Source: Brumimicrobium sp033722555 (GTDB lineage: Bacteria > Bacteroidota > Bacteroidia > Flavobacteriales_D > Crocinitomicaceae). From it: a stretch of 64,000 nucleotides of DNA. The first letter of the stretch is position 1, and the number at the start of each line of letters is the position of its first letter. The position numbers and the translations under genes are program-made. This document shows positions 52,298-62,299 of this stretch, one piece after another. Location: positions 17,852 to 81,851 of the forward strand of contig JAWVYS010000009.1 of NCBI GenBank assembly GCA_033722555.1, in the 5' to 3' direction. Under the pieces are notes generated by a model. It was not told the DNA's origin, ran no database searches, and worked only from the letters and a program-made list of their open reading frames with translations.

Positions 52298-53608
52298 ATG
52301 AGTGAAACACAAGAAAAATTGAAATACAAGGTAAAAGATATTAGCCTTGCAGAGTACGGACGACATGAAATCAAATTAGCCGAAGCTGAGATGCCCGGAC
52401 TAATGTCTTTACGTGAGGAATTCGGAAAGAGAAAACCTCTTAAAGGAGCAAGAATCGCGGGATGTTTGCATATGACTATTCAAACTGCGGTTTTAATTGA
52501 AACACTGGTTGAATTAGGAGCTGAAGTAACCTGGTCATCCTGTAACATCTTCTCAACACAGGATCATGCCGCTGCTGCAATCGCTGCAGCAGGAATCCCT
52601 GTTTATGCCTGGAAAGGAATGAATGAAGAAGAATTCGACAGGTGTATTGAACAAACTTTGCACGCCTTCGAAGGTGGAAAAGCGCTGAACATGATTCTTG
52701 ATGACGGAGGTGACCTCACAAACATGGTTTTTGACAGATATCCTGAATTAACAAAAGATATAAAAGGTCTTTCTGAAGAAACAACAACTGGTGTTCATCG
52801 TCTTTACGAAAGAATGAAAAACGGTACGCTCGTAATGCCGGCGATCAATGTAAATGATTCAGTAACTAAATCAAAATTCGATAACAAATACGGATGTAAA
52901 GAATCTTTGGTTGATGCGATTCGTCGTGCGACAGATACAATGATGGCCGGAAAAGTGGCTGTTGTTTGCGGTTACGGAGACGTAGGAAAAGGATCAGCTG
53001 CTTCACTGAGAGGAGCAGGAGCACGTGTAATCGTGACTGAAATAGATCCTATTTGTGCACTTCAGGCTGCAATGGACGGGTTTGAAGTAAAAAAACTGGA
53101 TTCCGTTGTTGATCGTGTAGATATCGTTGTGACGACTACAGGAAACAAAGACATCGTGGTAGGTCGCCATTTCGAAAAAATGAAGGACAAAACGATTGTA
53201 TGTAACATCGGTCACTTCGATAATGAAATAGATGTAGCGTGGTTGAAGAAAAACGCTCAGAAAAAAACAAACATTAAACCACAGGTAGACCTTTATGAGA
53301 TCGGAGGGAAAGAAGTTATCCTTCTCGCCGAAGGACGACTTGTGAATTTAGGTTGTGCAACAGGACACCCTTCTTTCGTGATGTCTAATTCCTTTACAAA
53401 TCAAACGCTTGCACAGATAGAGCTATGGGAGAATTCTGAAAACTATGAAAATAAAGTTTACATGCTTCCAAAACATCTCGATGAGAAAGTAGCTCAGCTT
53501 CACCTATCTAAAATCGGTGTGGAATTAGAAACACTGACAAACGATCAGGCGAAATATATCGGAGTAGAAGTTCAGGGACCATATAAACCTGAGCACTACA
53601 GATATTAA
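52298..53608 (+). CDS. ahcY: Adenosylhomocysteinase
   Basis: A 436-residue S-adenosylhomocysteine hydrolase that splits SAH to adenosine and homocysteine. Hallmarks: GCLHMTIQTAVLIETLVELG, SCNIFSTQDHAAAA, LDDGGDLTNM, ETTTGVHRL, the NAD-binding GYGDVGKGSA, CNIGHFDNEID and the terminal KPEHYRY that closes the active site of the partner subunit. Length is normal. It stands alone with its own promoter and terminator. Confidence 0.98.
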   Translation: MSETQEKLKYKVKDISLAEYGRHEIKLAEAEMPGLMSLREEFGKRKPLKGARIAGCLHMTIQTAVLIETLVELGAEVTWSSCNIFSTQDHAAAAIAAAGIPVYAWKGMNEEEFDRCIEQTLHAFEGGKALNMILDDGGDLTNMVFDRYPELTKDIKGLSEETTTGVHRLYERMKNGTLVMPAINVNDSVTKSKFDNKYGCKESLVDAIRRATDTMMAGKVAVVCGYGDVGKGSAASLRGAGARVIVTEIDPICALQAAMDGFEVKKLDSVVDRVDIVVTTTGNKDIVVGRHFEKMKDKTIVCNIGHFDNEIDVAWLKKNAQKKTNIKPQVDLYEIGGKEVILLAEGRLVNLGCATGHPSFVMSNSFTNQTLAQIELWENSENYENKVYMLPKHLDEKVAQLHLSKIGVELETLTNDQAKYIGVEVQGPYKPEHYRY

Positions 53609-53627
53609 TCTTATCCTTAAAATGAAT

Positions 53628-53657
53628 AAACGGCATTCCGATTGGGATGCCGTTTTT
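53628..53657 (+). terminator. Rho-independent terminator of ahcY
   Basis: A 12-bp stem (53628-53639 with 53644-53655, one G-T pair), a GATT loop and a run of five T. It starts 20 bases after the ahcY stop. It may also insulate the convergent PorU2-like gene, though the minus-strand T tract is poor. Confidence 0.85.
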
Positions 53658-53694
53658 GTTTAACAATTAATTTTTTGGTAGGAATAAATGATTA

Positions 53695-56600
53695 TCACCT
53701 CATCAAATACATCTTCCCCCAGTTTTTCTCAAAATACCTGTCTGCCCCTGAAGAACGATGCTCTATAGATTCTCCATCGATCTGTGCTTTTACTCGATAG
53801 AGATACACTCCGTTTGCCAGTTGGTCTCCGAATTCGTCTCTACCGTCCCAGGCAAATTCCGTAATATTTCTTCCAATGCGTATAGGACCGATCTCATCCT
53901 CTGTAATCTCCCTAACTATTCGGCCGGTGACGGTCATTACCTGAATGATAATCTCATCAGGCACCTTACTTCCGGTTAGGGTAAAAACAAAGCGTGTACT
54001 TGTAGAAAAAGGATTGGGATAATTCATCATATGGGTGATACTGGAACCTAATATCACCTCAAAGTTCACTCTGTACTCCATATCTCCGGAGAGATTTGAG
54101 GACTTATCTGAGCCTTGAACCAACAATTCGTATTCCCCCTCGTGGGTAAAATTACCGGTATAAATTATCTTGAATTTAAGGTTGGATTCGTCGGCAGGAA
54201 TCCACTGTAAAACCTGATTGCCATTCTGATCCAAGAAAGGGATGCGTTTCTGAACTCCTGAAGGATCCGTCAGGAAAATACCAAAATAACTTGTATCCGA
54301 ATCCTGATCCATCACCAGAAAAGGATTATCATCTTTCAGCGTGATGAGTATCTCAGCATTGGGATTTACGATGTCTCCATTTAAAATATGCATTCCGTCA
54401 AACGTTACATCCAGAATCGGATTCAGATCATCCTTATCCAAGGTAAAAGGAATCTGTAATAAATTATTAAAATGAGCCAGTTCCGGCTGATCCTTGATTG
54501 AATTATTCAGGCCGTTCACATAGGGATTAACCTCCATCCACAGCGTGTTAGTGCCTGCCATATTCTCCGAGGAGAACGAAACGGTATCACGCAAAGTTTC
54601 TCCCGCACGCAGAGAATCTTGCCGCTGATACGGTATGGGATGAATGTTTTGATTTTCGTCACTTACCCAATAATGAATAAGCAGAGAATCCATATCGAGA
54701 TGACTAATATTTCTTACATCGACCGCAAATGAAACAGTTACACCTTCTTGCAAGGAATCGGGAGAAACAGGTGTAAATACATACCCGTTGGAACCGTCAA
54801 TAGCGGCTTCGGGTAAAGGCTGATAAAGTACATGCCAACGATCGACCTGGGCGGGCGTGCTGCCGGTGGTATCACTATAACGCGCCTGAAGACGTAAATA
54901 CGGATATTGCGAGGCCGGAAGTAAATTATTCAAATTTAGAATGGAATCATTCTGAGAAAATAAAGTATCTATTTCCGTAATCACCGCTTTGTTCCAGTTC
55001 AATCCCTGAATCCTCAGTCTGGTAAAATCGTCGGTCGGTGTCTCCGAAGGTGATTGTTTCCAGTAAAGAGTATTCCATTCTGCAGCCGGACCTATCACCG
55101 TTGAAGATTCCATTCCAAAATCAGTAGCTCCCTGTAGAATGGCGTTCAGAGATATAAAGTCTCCGGGTTGTTGTGCAACTGTTTCTTGTGTAAAAGAGGG
55201 ATCCCCTTTTCTCGTAAGAAAAATGAATGCTCTGTCATCCCTTCCGGCGTACAGGCTGTCGGAACCCAGATTTTGCAATGTGGTATAAAGATTCGGATAC
55301 AATGAAGTCCAGTTACTGAACATTCCTCTAATCGTTGAATAAATAAGTACATAATGTCCGTTCGGTATTTCATTGACAAGCATATTTTCAAGAGCCTGAA
55401 GTTGAGCTGTACTGTTCTGTCTGAAAATGAAATAATATTCGACACGATTTCGGCAAGCCGCTCCATTGTTTACATTTCCAAACTGATGATCCGGATTGAC
55501 ACCGTTATTGAAGGTTCCCCAAGGTTCCATGGTCGTTGGATCGATAACAGCTACATGCAGCGATGGATCAGTGCCGCAGAGATCATACTCCGCTATCTGC
55601 CCGTTTATCCTCCATAGGGTCTGTGCCCACTGAGTAGAGTTAGAGGCATTATCAAAAACGTCGCAGGAAACAGTTCCCTGGGAGGCCTCAAAATTCCTCT
55701 GTCTAGATACTCTGTCATATTCAACACCTGAGAACGTTCCATTCTTAAATTGAAAGAAATGGTCCTGTCCCCAGCCTTCTTTTCCGGGGATAAATTGGAA
55801 AGAATGTTCTACCCACTGAGGCGAGGTACTGTCTACGGCCACACGCCAAAAATAAGATATGCTATCCTGAAGGATAAGAGGAGAACTCGCATTTGAGGAT
55901 ATGGATAGCCATTCGCCCGGAAATACCTCCTTCACTCCACCAAGACCGCTTTTAACAGCATATTTTCTAAATGGACTATTAAAGAGATCTGTAGTATCTA
56001 TTTCGAACCTGTAGGAATTAAATCCTGCGAGAGGATTGACAGTCGAGGCTTTTAAGACCACCGAATCCTCAGGAACTACCGCATAATCATATGGAAGAAC
56101 AGGAATAATACCATCAATATTGATGAAATAATTTACACTGATCTGATTATTCCCGAATTCATCATATTGTTCCTCGATGAAAGAAGGTATGTCCACCGAA
56201 ATATTAAACTCATTCATCCCGCTTCCAATCTCAGGTTGAAGAGGAATTCTTACTGCAATGGTATCCCTGTAATCTAACCGCGGAACCTGAATAACGTATA
56301 CCGAATCAGTTGAAGAACTGGGGAAGTCTCTTTCAACCACAAGGCTAAAAGGTTGAATAATGCTTTGACCGAGATTGGTAAGAATGACATTTACTGTAAT
56401 TGAATCGGTCGTCAAGTCGACCTGAGAAGGCTCAAAATAAACGTCTTGCACAGTCAAATCAATTTCCGGTTTAGCATGCCAGTTAAGTCGCATCACGGGA
56501 TCACCGTGAAGAACCATCTGAGTAACCGTCATTTCGGTCAAGAAATTATTATTTGATCCTTCAACCCCTGCAATTGTTCTTTTTATCTGTTCTCCAATAC

Positions 56601-58851
56601 TGCTTCCGTACGCTTCAGGGCTCATCTGTCTATAAAGCTCCGAAGTGTAGGTATTCAGTTGATTTGCAAAGCCGAGCTTGGTAGAAGATAGAAAACCGAT
56701 TGCACCCAGATTTTCAAGCAATACGAATGATTCGGAGATCGTCGAGTTCGAAGGCTGGAAGATATCACCGGTATAACAACCATTACCAATAACCATCGGA
56801 TATTTACCTATATTGTTCCAATTTTCCGGTTCATCTATACTCTGGTCGAAACCATTCGCGGTGGCATGTCCGAAAAAAGTCATTAAGGAGACCCCATTTT
56901 CCAGAAATTCGTTCACCTCCGTGGTCAAAACAGGGTTAAAGGGACTTGACGACTGCTTGAAATAGGAATGCACATTTCCTCCAAAATATTCACCCTCGAT
57001 TGTTGCCTTCATTCCGTTCAGGTAATTGCGAAAAGTAAGCTGCTCCGAAGCATTACCCCCTCCTCCGAAATGAAGTATCTGTTTTTGCCATTCTTTAGCC
57101 GGTTTGTTATAAACTGCATTCTGATTCTGCTGTAGTTCGTAAACCTTTAGTTTATTCAGGTAATTCAGCAACTCCTGATTATTACGTGCTGCGATTCTCC
57201 CTGTCGGAATGGCCGGTGCCCAACTTTGAGAACCGTTCCACTTATTCGTTACACAGACATCGCTCGAGGGATATCCAAAACTTGGAACAAGGTTCAATTC
57301 TGCCACATTGCTGTTCTTGCGGACACTGTTCGCAGAAGAAGTATTAGGCTCTGAAGCTTCCCTGACTCCCTTTCCTAAAAATATCATTCCTAACGGTTTG
57401 TTATTGCTCAGATCATAAATCATGTTTGCCAGCCTGCGTACACCCAATATATGTTTTGTAATTCCGCCACCAAATTGCATACACACGTCCTCTATCTCAC
57501 ACAAAATTACATTGTGTCCTCCACCTGCCCAACTACCTCTGTAAACGGCGTATTCTGAAACACTCGTCTGCATGGCTTTATTATAAAATACCAAATAGGC
57601 TTCCTCCGGATTTTGAAGACTAAAATCGGTAAATGAGCCGGTTCCATTTACGGGCTGAAGCCCGTTTATTCCAAAAATCTGAGTTGAAGAAGCTATTACT
57701 ACCCGTTGCTCATTCGACCCCATGACGTTAGGGATCAAGCATTGCCAGATAGCTCCGTTTTGGGTCAAAGGTATTCTTCGCGAAACTGTTCCACCAAAAA
57801 CATACATTGAAGGATTGGTAAGCGTCGCGTTGACGAGATCAAGCCTGATTTTCGCCTGTGTAGAGGAATTGAGCACCCTAAAATCTGCATAAGCCGAATT
57901 GTTCAGATCCGGAATCCTCGGATAAATGAGCGAAAGATAAGATACCGACTGATAATCCGTTAAGGCACCCTGATCGTCCACAATCCTGAAAGTAAAGTTC
58001 GTATTACCATTTGTTAAGGACGAAGGGGAGAACTGAAGATCAGCGATGATTTGCTTATATCCGATGTAGATACTATCGAAAAGAATATTTCCTGAACCGA
58101 GTTCCCATCGCATGTGATGATTACCCTGAGCACTGGAATCAAACTGAGCGTTTGAATTACCATTTGATTTTGCGTGAAATTTAACATCAGGAGCATTTAT
58201 CCCGGTATAAGGGACAGGTGTAGAAATAGGTACAGTGAACGCAGATTGTGCAAGATCGACGCCATTGAGATTCGGACCGCCCCAACCTTCGCCCTCCACG
58301 TAAAATGAACTATACGCTGAATAGGTAGATTCCCCGCCATAATACTGGACGTTATAATTCTTATCACTGTTTTGAAGTACGAATGGAGCCGGAGTGTAAA
58401 TCGCGTAATTAACATCACTTTCGATTACAAATCTTTTTGTAGCCCCGGTTGTCCAGGTGAGGAAGTAAAAAAGTGTATCATTATAGAGGCTGTATCCCGG
58501 ATTACCAATTTTATTGGGATCATCATAAAGAATCGAATCCCGCCACCCGTCATTACCTTCGGCAAAAAATTCAACATAATCCCCGAAATCAAAAGAACCG
58601 TCTGCACCGTCATTTACATACAGTGGCAATTCCTTTTCCTTTCCGAATATTTGAAATTGTGAGGGAGAAATGCCTGAGACAGGTATACCTGCCGCTGCCA
58701 TATCCTGATATGAAATCCGGTAAATACCGTCGTTCGTTATTCCGAATTTATAATAAAGTTGATTATAATTGATCCATTCATTCCCATAACTCTGTGCTTC
58801 ACCCCAAACGGGAAGCAGAAAAATCAGGTAAACGAATAGTAGTTTTTTCAT
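53695..58851 (-). CDS. porU2: C25 (gingipain) family T9SS protein, PorU2-like
   Basis: A 1718-residue secreted protein. Signal peptide about 1-19 (ends GEAQ). Residues about 20-420 form beta-rich N-terminal domains. The C25 peptidase domain covers about 430-800 with the catalytic pair His662 (FFGHATANGFDQS) and Cys692 (VIGNGCYTGDIF). Long beta-sandwich repeats follow, ending in a FlgD-like Ig domain with NYPNPFSTSTRFVF and DEFGDQLANGVYLYRVKA. PorU cuts sorting domains off T9SS cargo and attaches them to lipid; this longer paralogue is labelled PorU2 in public annotation (from memory), and I know of no defined function. The ATG at 58851 follows the PorV-like stop by two bases; an upstream in-frame start inside that gene is less likely. 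Confidence 0.87.
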   Translation of the reverse strand: MKKLLFVYLIFLLPVWGEAQSYGNEWINYNQLYYKFGITNDGIYRISYQDMAAAGIPVSGISPSQFQIFGKEKELPLYVNDGADGSFDFGDYVEFFAEGNDGWRDSILYDDPNKIGNPGYSLYNDTLFYFLTWTTGATKRFVIESDVNYAIYTPAPFVLQNSDKNYNVQYYGGESTYSAYSSFYVEGEGWGGPNLNGVDLAQSAFTVPISTPVPYTGINAPDVKFHAKSNGNSNAQFDSSAQGNHHMRWELGSGNILFDSIYIGYKQIIADLQFSPSSLTNGNTNFTFRIVDDQGALTDYQSVSYLSLIYPRIPDLNNSAYADFRVLNSSTQAKIRLDLVNATLTNPSMYVFGGTVSRRIPLTQNGAIWQCLIPNVMGSNEQRVVIASSTQIFGINGLQPVNGTGSFTDFSLQNPEEAYLVFYNKAMQTSVSEYAVYRGSWAGGGHNVILCEIEDVCMQFGGGITKHILGVRRLANMIYDLSNNKPLGMIFLGKGVREASEPNTSSANSVRKNSNVAELNLVPSFGYPSSDVCVTNKWNGSQSWAPAIPTGRIAARNNQELLNYLNKLKVYELQQNQNAVYNKPAKEWQKQILHFGGGGNASEQLTFRNYLNGMKATIEGEYFGGNVHSYFKQSSSPFNPVLTTEVNEFLENGVSLMTFFGHATANGFDQSIDEPENWNNIGKYPMVIGNGCYTGDIFQPSNSTISESFVLLENLGAIGFLSSTKLGFANQLNTYTSELYRQMSPEAYGSSIGEQIKRTIAGVEGSNNNFLTEMTVTQMVLHGDPVMRLNWHAKPEIDLTVQDVYFEPSQVDLTTDSITVNVILTNLGQSIIQPFSLVVERDFPSSSTDSVYVIQVPRLDYRDTIAVRIPLQPEIGSGMNEFNISVDIPSFIEEQYDEFGNNQISVNYFINIDGIIPVLPYDYAVVPEDSVVLKASTVNPLAGFNSYRFEIDTTDLFNSPFRKYAVKSGLGGVKEVFPGEWLSISSNASSPLILQDSISYFWRVAVDSTSPQWVEHSFQFIPGKEGWGQDHFFQFKNGTFSGVEYDRVSRQRNFEASQGTVSCDVFDNASNSTQWAQTLWRINGQIAEYDLCGTDPSLHVAVIDPTTMEPWGTFNNGVNPDHQFGNVNNGAACRNRVEYYFIFRQNSTAQLQALENMLVNEIPNGHYVLIYSTIRGMFSNWTSLYPNLYTTLQNLGSDSLYAGRDDRAFIFLTRKGDPSFTQETVAQQPGDFISLNAILQGATDFGMESSTVIGPAAEWNTLYWKQSPSETPTDDFTRLRIQGLNWNKAVITEIDTLFSQNDSILNLNNLLPASQYPYLRLQARYSDTTGSTPAQVDRWHVLYQPLPEAAIDGSNGYVFTPVSPDSLQEGVTVSFAVDVRNISHLDMDSLLIHYWVSDENQNIHPIPYQRQDSLRAGETLRDTVSFSSENMAGTNTLWMEVNPYVNGLNNSIKDQPELAHFNNLLQIPFTLDKDDLNPILDVTFDGMHILNGDIVNPNAEILITLKDDNPFLVMDQDSDTSYFGIFLTDPSGVQKRIPFLDQNGNQVLQWIPADESNLKFKIIYTGNFTHEGEYELLVQGSDKSSNLSGDMEYRVNFEVILGSSITHMMNYPNPFSTSTRFVFTLTGSKVPDEIIIQVMTVTGRIVREITEDEIGPIRIGRNITEFAWDGRDEFGDQLANGVYLYRVKAQIDGESIEHRSSGADRYFEKNWGKMYLMR

Positions 58852-58852
58852 A

Positions 58853-59956
58853 TCATTTTTTGAAAGGCTCCTTAAATCCAAATTTAAGTGAAATCACATG
58901 AGAAAACAAAGCTTCCGACTGATTTCCAATATTTGTGAAAGCATAATCCAACGTAACTCCTTTAAAAGATACTCCTACACCTAAATTCGGTTGAAATATC
59001 AAAGTTTCAGAATCATCAAAGTTCTTCACATACTGAAAATTATTCAATCCTGTTCTTATGGCTACCATGTCTCGCCAACCGATTTCAAGGCCAAAAACAG
59101 GATCTATACTCAATAGTCCTGATTTAACAAGTGTATTTCTCCTCCCGTCTGTCGTAAGCACCGCATTGATCTCAGGTGAAACATAAATATCCTTAAACCC
59201 TGTGTTTATTTTTCTCTGAGCTGCCAAAATCAAGCGTGGAAGGGTAAGTTCCAAACCATTTTCAGGAATCTCGTTGCCCGTTTCCAGAAAGACTTCCTGC
59301 ATATCTGAATCCAGATTGAAAATCCAGGCATTGAAAGTAGAGGTAACATCCCTGGCCATAACTCCGAAATTCCAGTTGGTCTTATAATTGTATTGAGCAC
59401 CGGCGTCAATACCGAACCCCCAACTTCGTGCAAAATCTCCTGCTCGGCGGTGAACAATCTTTACATTTCCCCCAAGACTGAGGCCTTCAATGGAAGTTTG
59501 ACGAGCATAAGAAAACAAGAACCCGTAATCAGCAGCCGTAAAAAGTGTTACCCGATCATAATCAATGTTCCCTTCGTTGTTTAAAAGTTGTGTAGTATTT
59601 GGAATATCATCTACGCCAAAACGAATAGCAGCGAAACCAACGGCACTTTTCTCATCTATTTTATGTGCAATTCCGAGATAATCGTATTTCGCAATACCGG
59701 CAAAATATTCGGAGTGCATCAACCCTATTTCGAGATTATTCTCCACTTTTGTTAATCCCGCAGGATTCCAGTAGGCAGCTGTTACGTCATTCACCCCCGC
59801 TACCAATGCATTACCTAGTCCTAAAGCACGTGCTCCGACACCAATCTGTAAAAACTCATTGGAGTATTTCGGAGCAAGAGAGCCATCCTGCGCCGAAACA
59901 GTCAGGACACAGGCAAAAAGGCCAAGAGTTAAGTTAATTTTCTTCAATAGTTTCAT
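58853..59956 (-). CDS. porV2: PorV/PorQ-family T9SS outer-membrane protein, PorV2-like
   Basis: A 367-residue FadL-like barrel of the PorV/PorQ family. The signal peptide spans about 1-22 (ending VSAQ). GVGARALGLGNALVAGVNDVTAAYWNPAGL (split) is the family signature, and strands continue to the C-terminal HVISLKFGF. PorV is an outer-membrane shuttle that brings folded cargo from the translocon to PorU. Here it is directly followed by the PorU2-like gene, two bases apart, arguing for a matched pair. The chosen start is the ATG at 59956; an in-frame TTG six codons upstream is unlikely. Confidence 0.9.
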   Translation of the reverse strand: MKLLKKINLTLGLFACVLTVSAQDGSLAPKYSNEFLQIGVGARALGLGNALVAGVNDVTAAYWNPAGLTKVENNLEIGLMHSEYFAGIAKYDYLGIAHKIDEKSAVGFAAIRFGVDDIPNTTQLLNNEGNIDYDRVTLFTAADYGFLFSYARQTSIEGLSLGGNVKIVHRRAGDFARSWGFGIDAGAQYNYKTNWNFGVMARDVTSTFNAWIFNLDSDMQEVFLETGNEIPENGLELTLPRLILAAQRKINTGFKDIYVSPEINAVLTTDGRRNTLVKSGLLSIDPVFGLEIGWRDMVAIRTGLNNFQYVKNFDDSETLIFQPNLGVGVSFKGVTLDYAFTNIGNQSEALFSHVISLKFGFKEPFKK

Positions 59957-60139
59957 ACTTGAATAAAACTCCAAAGTTGGTTAAAAATTGTCCGAAACGG
60001 AAGTAATTTTAAGCTTTGTTCAGGTCTAAAACGTATTTTTGAGCCATTTGGTTGTAAGAAGAACGTACAAACTCAAAGATTAAAACAATTTATTGAATTT
60101 ATCTTAACTTAAAACATAATTCGTTTATTTGTAAGGTCT

Positions 60140-61000
60140 ATGTTTAATCTCGCAAATATTTTATCCGGATTCAACCTGCTCGCGGGTATAACATCCATAA
60201 TTCTGGCCTTTTCCGGACGCCTTGAAGCTGCAGTCATTGCAATTTTTGTAGGAGCAATACTCGATTTTCTCGACGGGATGGTTGCACGATTGATGAAACA
60301 ACAGAGCGAACTCGGGAAACAACTGGATTCACTAGCGGACATCGTTACTTTTGGTGTTGCTCCCGGAGTTATTGTTTTCATCTTGTTGATTATTTCCGGA
60401 GCATGGGATATTATTAACGAGACAGGGGGAAATCTGGATAACCTTTGGTTCGAAGGAACAATGGGTTACAGCGTTCATTACTGGGTATCCGTTTACCTGA
60501 ATGACCTCGTCGGAAATATGAATCCTTACTACCCGGCTCATTTTTACGGTTGGTACATGTTTTTGCCGTTTATTGGTTTAATCATCCCCTTCTTTAGCCT
60601 TTTCAGATTAGCAAAATTCAATCTGGATGAAAGACAGACACAGGGATTTATTGGCCTACCCACCCCTGCAAACAGTATTTTTTTCGCTTCATTCGGCCTC
60701 ATTTTATGGGATGCATTCGGTGAAAACAACTGGAAAACTGTAATGTCAATGACACTGATAAAAGATCAGGTGATCATGTCATTTGTAATTATATTTTCGC
60801 TTTTACTGATCAGTGAAATTCGATTATTTTCACTAAAATTCCGAGATTTCAAGTGGAGAGGAAACGAAATTAGATACGGCTTTTTGCTGATTTCCGCGTT
60901 AATAATTGTTCTTTTATATGTGTGGGCTTTACCAATTATTGTACTTTTGTATATCCTGATGTCAATCATCAGTAACAAGTTTAAAACCGAGAAAAAATAA
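60140..61000 (+). CDS. pssA: CDP-diacylglycerol--serine O-phosphatidyltransferase
   Basis: A 286-residue integral membrane enzyme that makes phosphatidylserine, the precursor of phosphatidylethanolamine. The CDP-alcohol phosphatidyltransferase motif is complete: D45-G46, A49-R50, G59, D63 and D67 at exactly the standard spacing. Several membrane segments follow, including about 76-90, 155-175 and 210-285. It is more than 30 residues longer than minimal PssA, with an insert at about 90-150. The purS gene follows three bases later, so they are co-transcribed though in unrelated pathways. Confidence 0.95.
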   Translation: MFNLANILSGFNLLAGITSIILAFSGRLEAAVIAIFVGAILDFLDGMVARLMKQQSELGKQLDSLADIVTFGVAPGVIVFILLIISGAWDIINETGGNLDNLWFEGTMGYSVHYWVSVYLNDLVGNMNPYYPAHFYGWYMFLPFIGLIIPFFSLFRLAKFNLDERQTQGFIGLPTPANSIFFASFGLILWDAFGENNWKTVMSMTLIKDQVIMSFVIIFSLLLISEIRLFSLKFRDFKWRGNEIRYGFLLISALIIVLLYVWALPIIVLLYILMSIISNKFKTEKK

Positions 61001-61003
61001 TTT

Positions 61004-61264
61004 ATGAAATTTAAAGCAGAGATCGATGTAATGCCCCTCGACGCATTACTTGACCCACAAGGGAAAGCAGTTTCCAACAGCATGAAAAATATCGGTTTAC
61101 CTGAAATAACAGGGGTACGTATAGGCAGACACATTCGTCTTTTTGTTGAAGCCCAAAACAAAGCAGAAGCTCAGGAAAAAGTTGATCAAGCCTGCAAGAA
61201 ACTGCTGGCGAATCAGATCATGGAAAGGTATGAGTTTACGCTGGAGGAGGCTGTAGAAGCATAA
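61004..61264 (+). CDS. purS: Phosphoribosylformylglycinamidine synthase, PurS subunit
   Basis: An 86-residue PurS, the small subunit that bridges PurL and PurQ in purine synthesis. KFKAEIDVMPLDALLDPQGKA, GLPEITGVRIGRHIRL and ANQIMERYEF are the family blocks. Length is typical. purQ and purL are not in the window. It follows pssA after three bases. Confidence 0.95.
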   Translation: MKFKAEIDVMPLDALLDPQGKAVSNSMKNIGLPEITGVRIGRHIRLFVEAQNKAEAQEKVDQACKKLLANQIMERYEFTLEEAVEA

Positions 61265-61310
61265 CTCCAACCGACCTGATACTTTTTTCGTATTAAGGTT
61301 AACATTACTT

Positions 61311-62297
61311 ATGTATAGCCCTATGCGAAATTTATCCATTTTTTTACTTACCGTTATTTTCACAGCTAACGGCTACGGCCAGTCACCCTATTACATGGGC
61401 GAGGGTATTGTTCAAAGTGATACCTGCGACTTTACGAACTGCGATAGCACCGTAAACATTCCTCCAAACAGCATCTGGGAAATAGGCACAACCAATAAAC
61501 CATATTTTTCCCTGGCAGGATTTAATGCATCGGCTTTAATGACGGATACAGCGGATAGCTATCCGACCAACACAAGTTCCTCTTTTCGCCTGAACCTTAA
61601 TGCTCTGGCCATGGAATACAGTGGAAACCTGTTGGTTGAATTTACGCACAAAATGCAATCTGATTCATTGCTCGACGGAGGATTTATCACAGTCAGTTTC
61701 GACAGTGGCCAGGTGTGGAATAACATAGCAGAATGTAAAACATTCAGTTTTCCTCAGAACAACGAATACCAGGATTTTTTCTGGTCGAATCTTTATGATG
61801 AGGATGACACCCTGAATTCAGGTATCGCGGCATATTCAGGTACTTTTGACTGGCAGAGAAGTGGTTTTCAGTTTATTTTTTATTATCCTATTAAACTAAA
61901 TGAGTATGATGACCTTCTGATTGATTTCAATTTCACCTCCGACGGCAATGACACCCAAAAAGATGGCTGGATCATAGATAGTTTAATGGTCACAGTAGTG
62001 GACCTGGGAAGTGGACTCGAAGAAAACAACAAGAGTAATTATACAATCAGCCTGTATCCCAATCCAGGTTCGGGTGATCATATAACATTGGAATTAAATC
62101 CCGATCAAATGAAAAACACAAAGGAAATCTATCTTTTCGATGCACAGGGTAAATTCCTTTTCAAGCAGAAGATCGACTCTATTTCGGTGCAACCATTAAG
62201 GATAAATATCTCCAAATTGAGTCCCGGTTCCTATTTCATCCTTTCTTACGACGGACAGAAACAAGTAACAGGAAGGGCAAAATTTATTGTGGAATAA
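61311..62297 (+). CDS. T9SS type A cargo protein, function unknown
   Basis: A 328-residue secreted protein. The signal peptide ends near ANGYGQ. The middle (about 30-225) is beta-rich with aspartates (SGNLLVEFTHKMQSDSLLDGG, GGFITVSFDSGQVW), resembling jelly-roll domains of Bacteroidota surface proteins; I cannot name it. The end (about 245-328) is a type A sorting domain: YTISLYPNPGSGD, IYLFDAQGKFLF, INISKLSPGSYFIL. It is exported by the T9SS and probably anchored after CTD removal. ATG codons at 61311 and 61323 are both possible; the second gives a signal peptide without extra residues. Confidence 0.85.
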   Translation: MYSPMRNLSIFLLTVIFTANGYGQSPYYMGEGIVQSDTCDFTNCDSTVNIPPNSIWEIGTTNKPYFSLAGFNASALMTDTADSYPTNTSSSFRLNLNALAMEYSGNLLVEFTHKMQSDSLLDGGFITVSFDSGQVWNNIAECKTFSFPQNNEYQDFFWSNLYDEDDTLNSGIAAYSGTFDWQRSGFQFIFYYPIKLNEYDDLLIDFNFTSDGNDTQKDGWIIDSLMVTVVDLGSGLEENNKSNYTISLYPNPGSGDHITLELNPDQMKNTKEIYLFDAQGKFLFKQKIDSISVQPLRINISKLSPGSYFILSYDGQKQVTGRAKFIVE

Positions 62298-62299
62298 GT

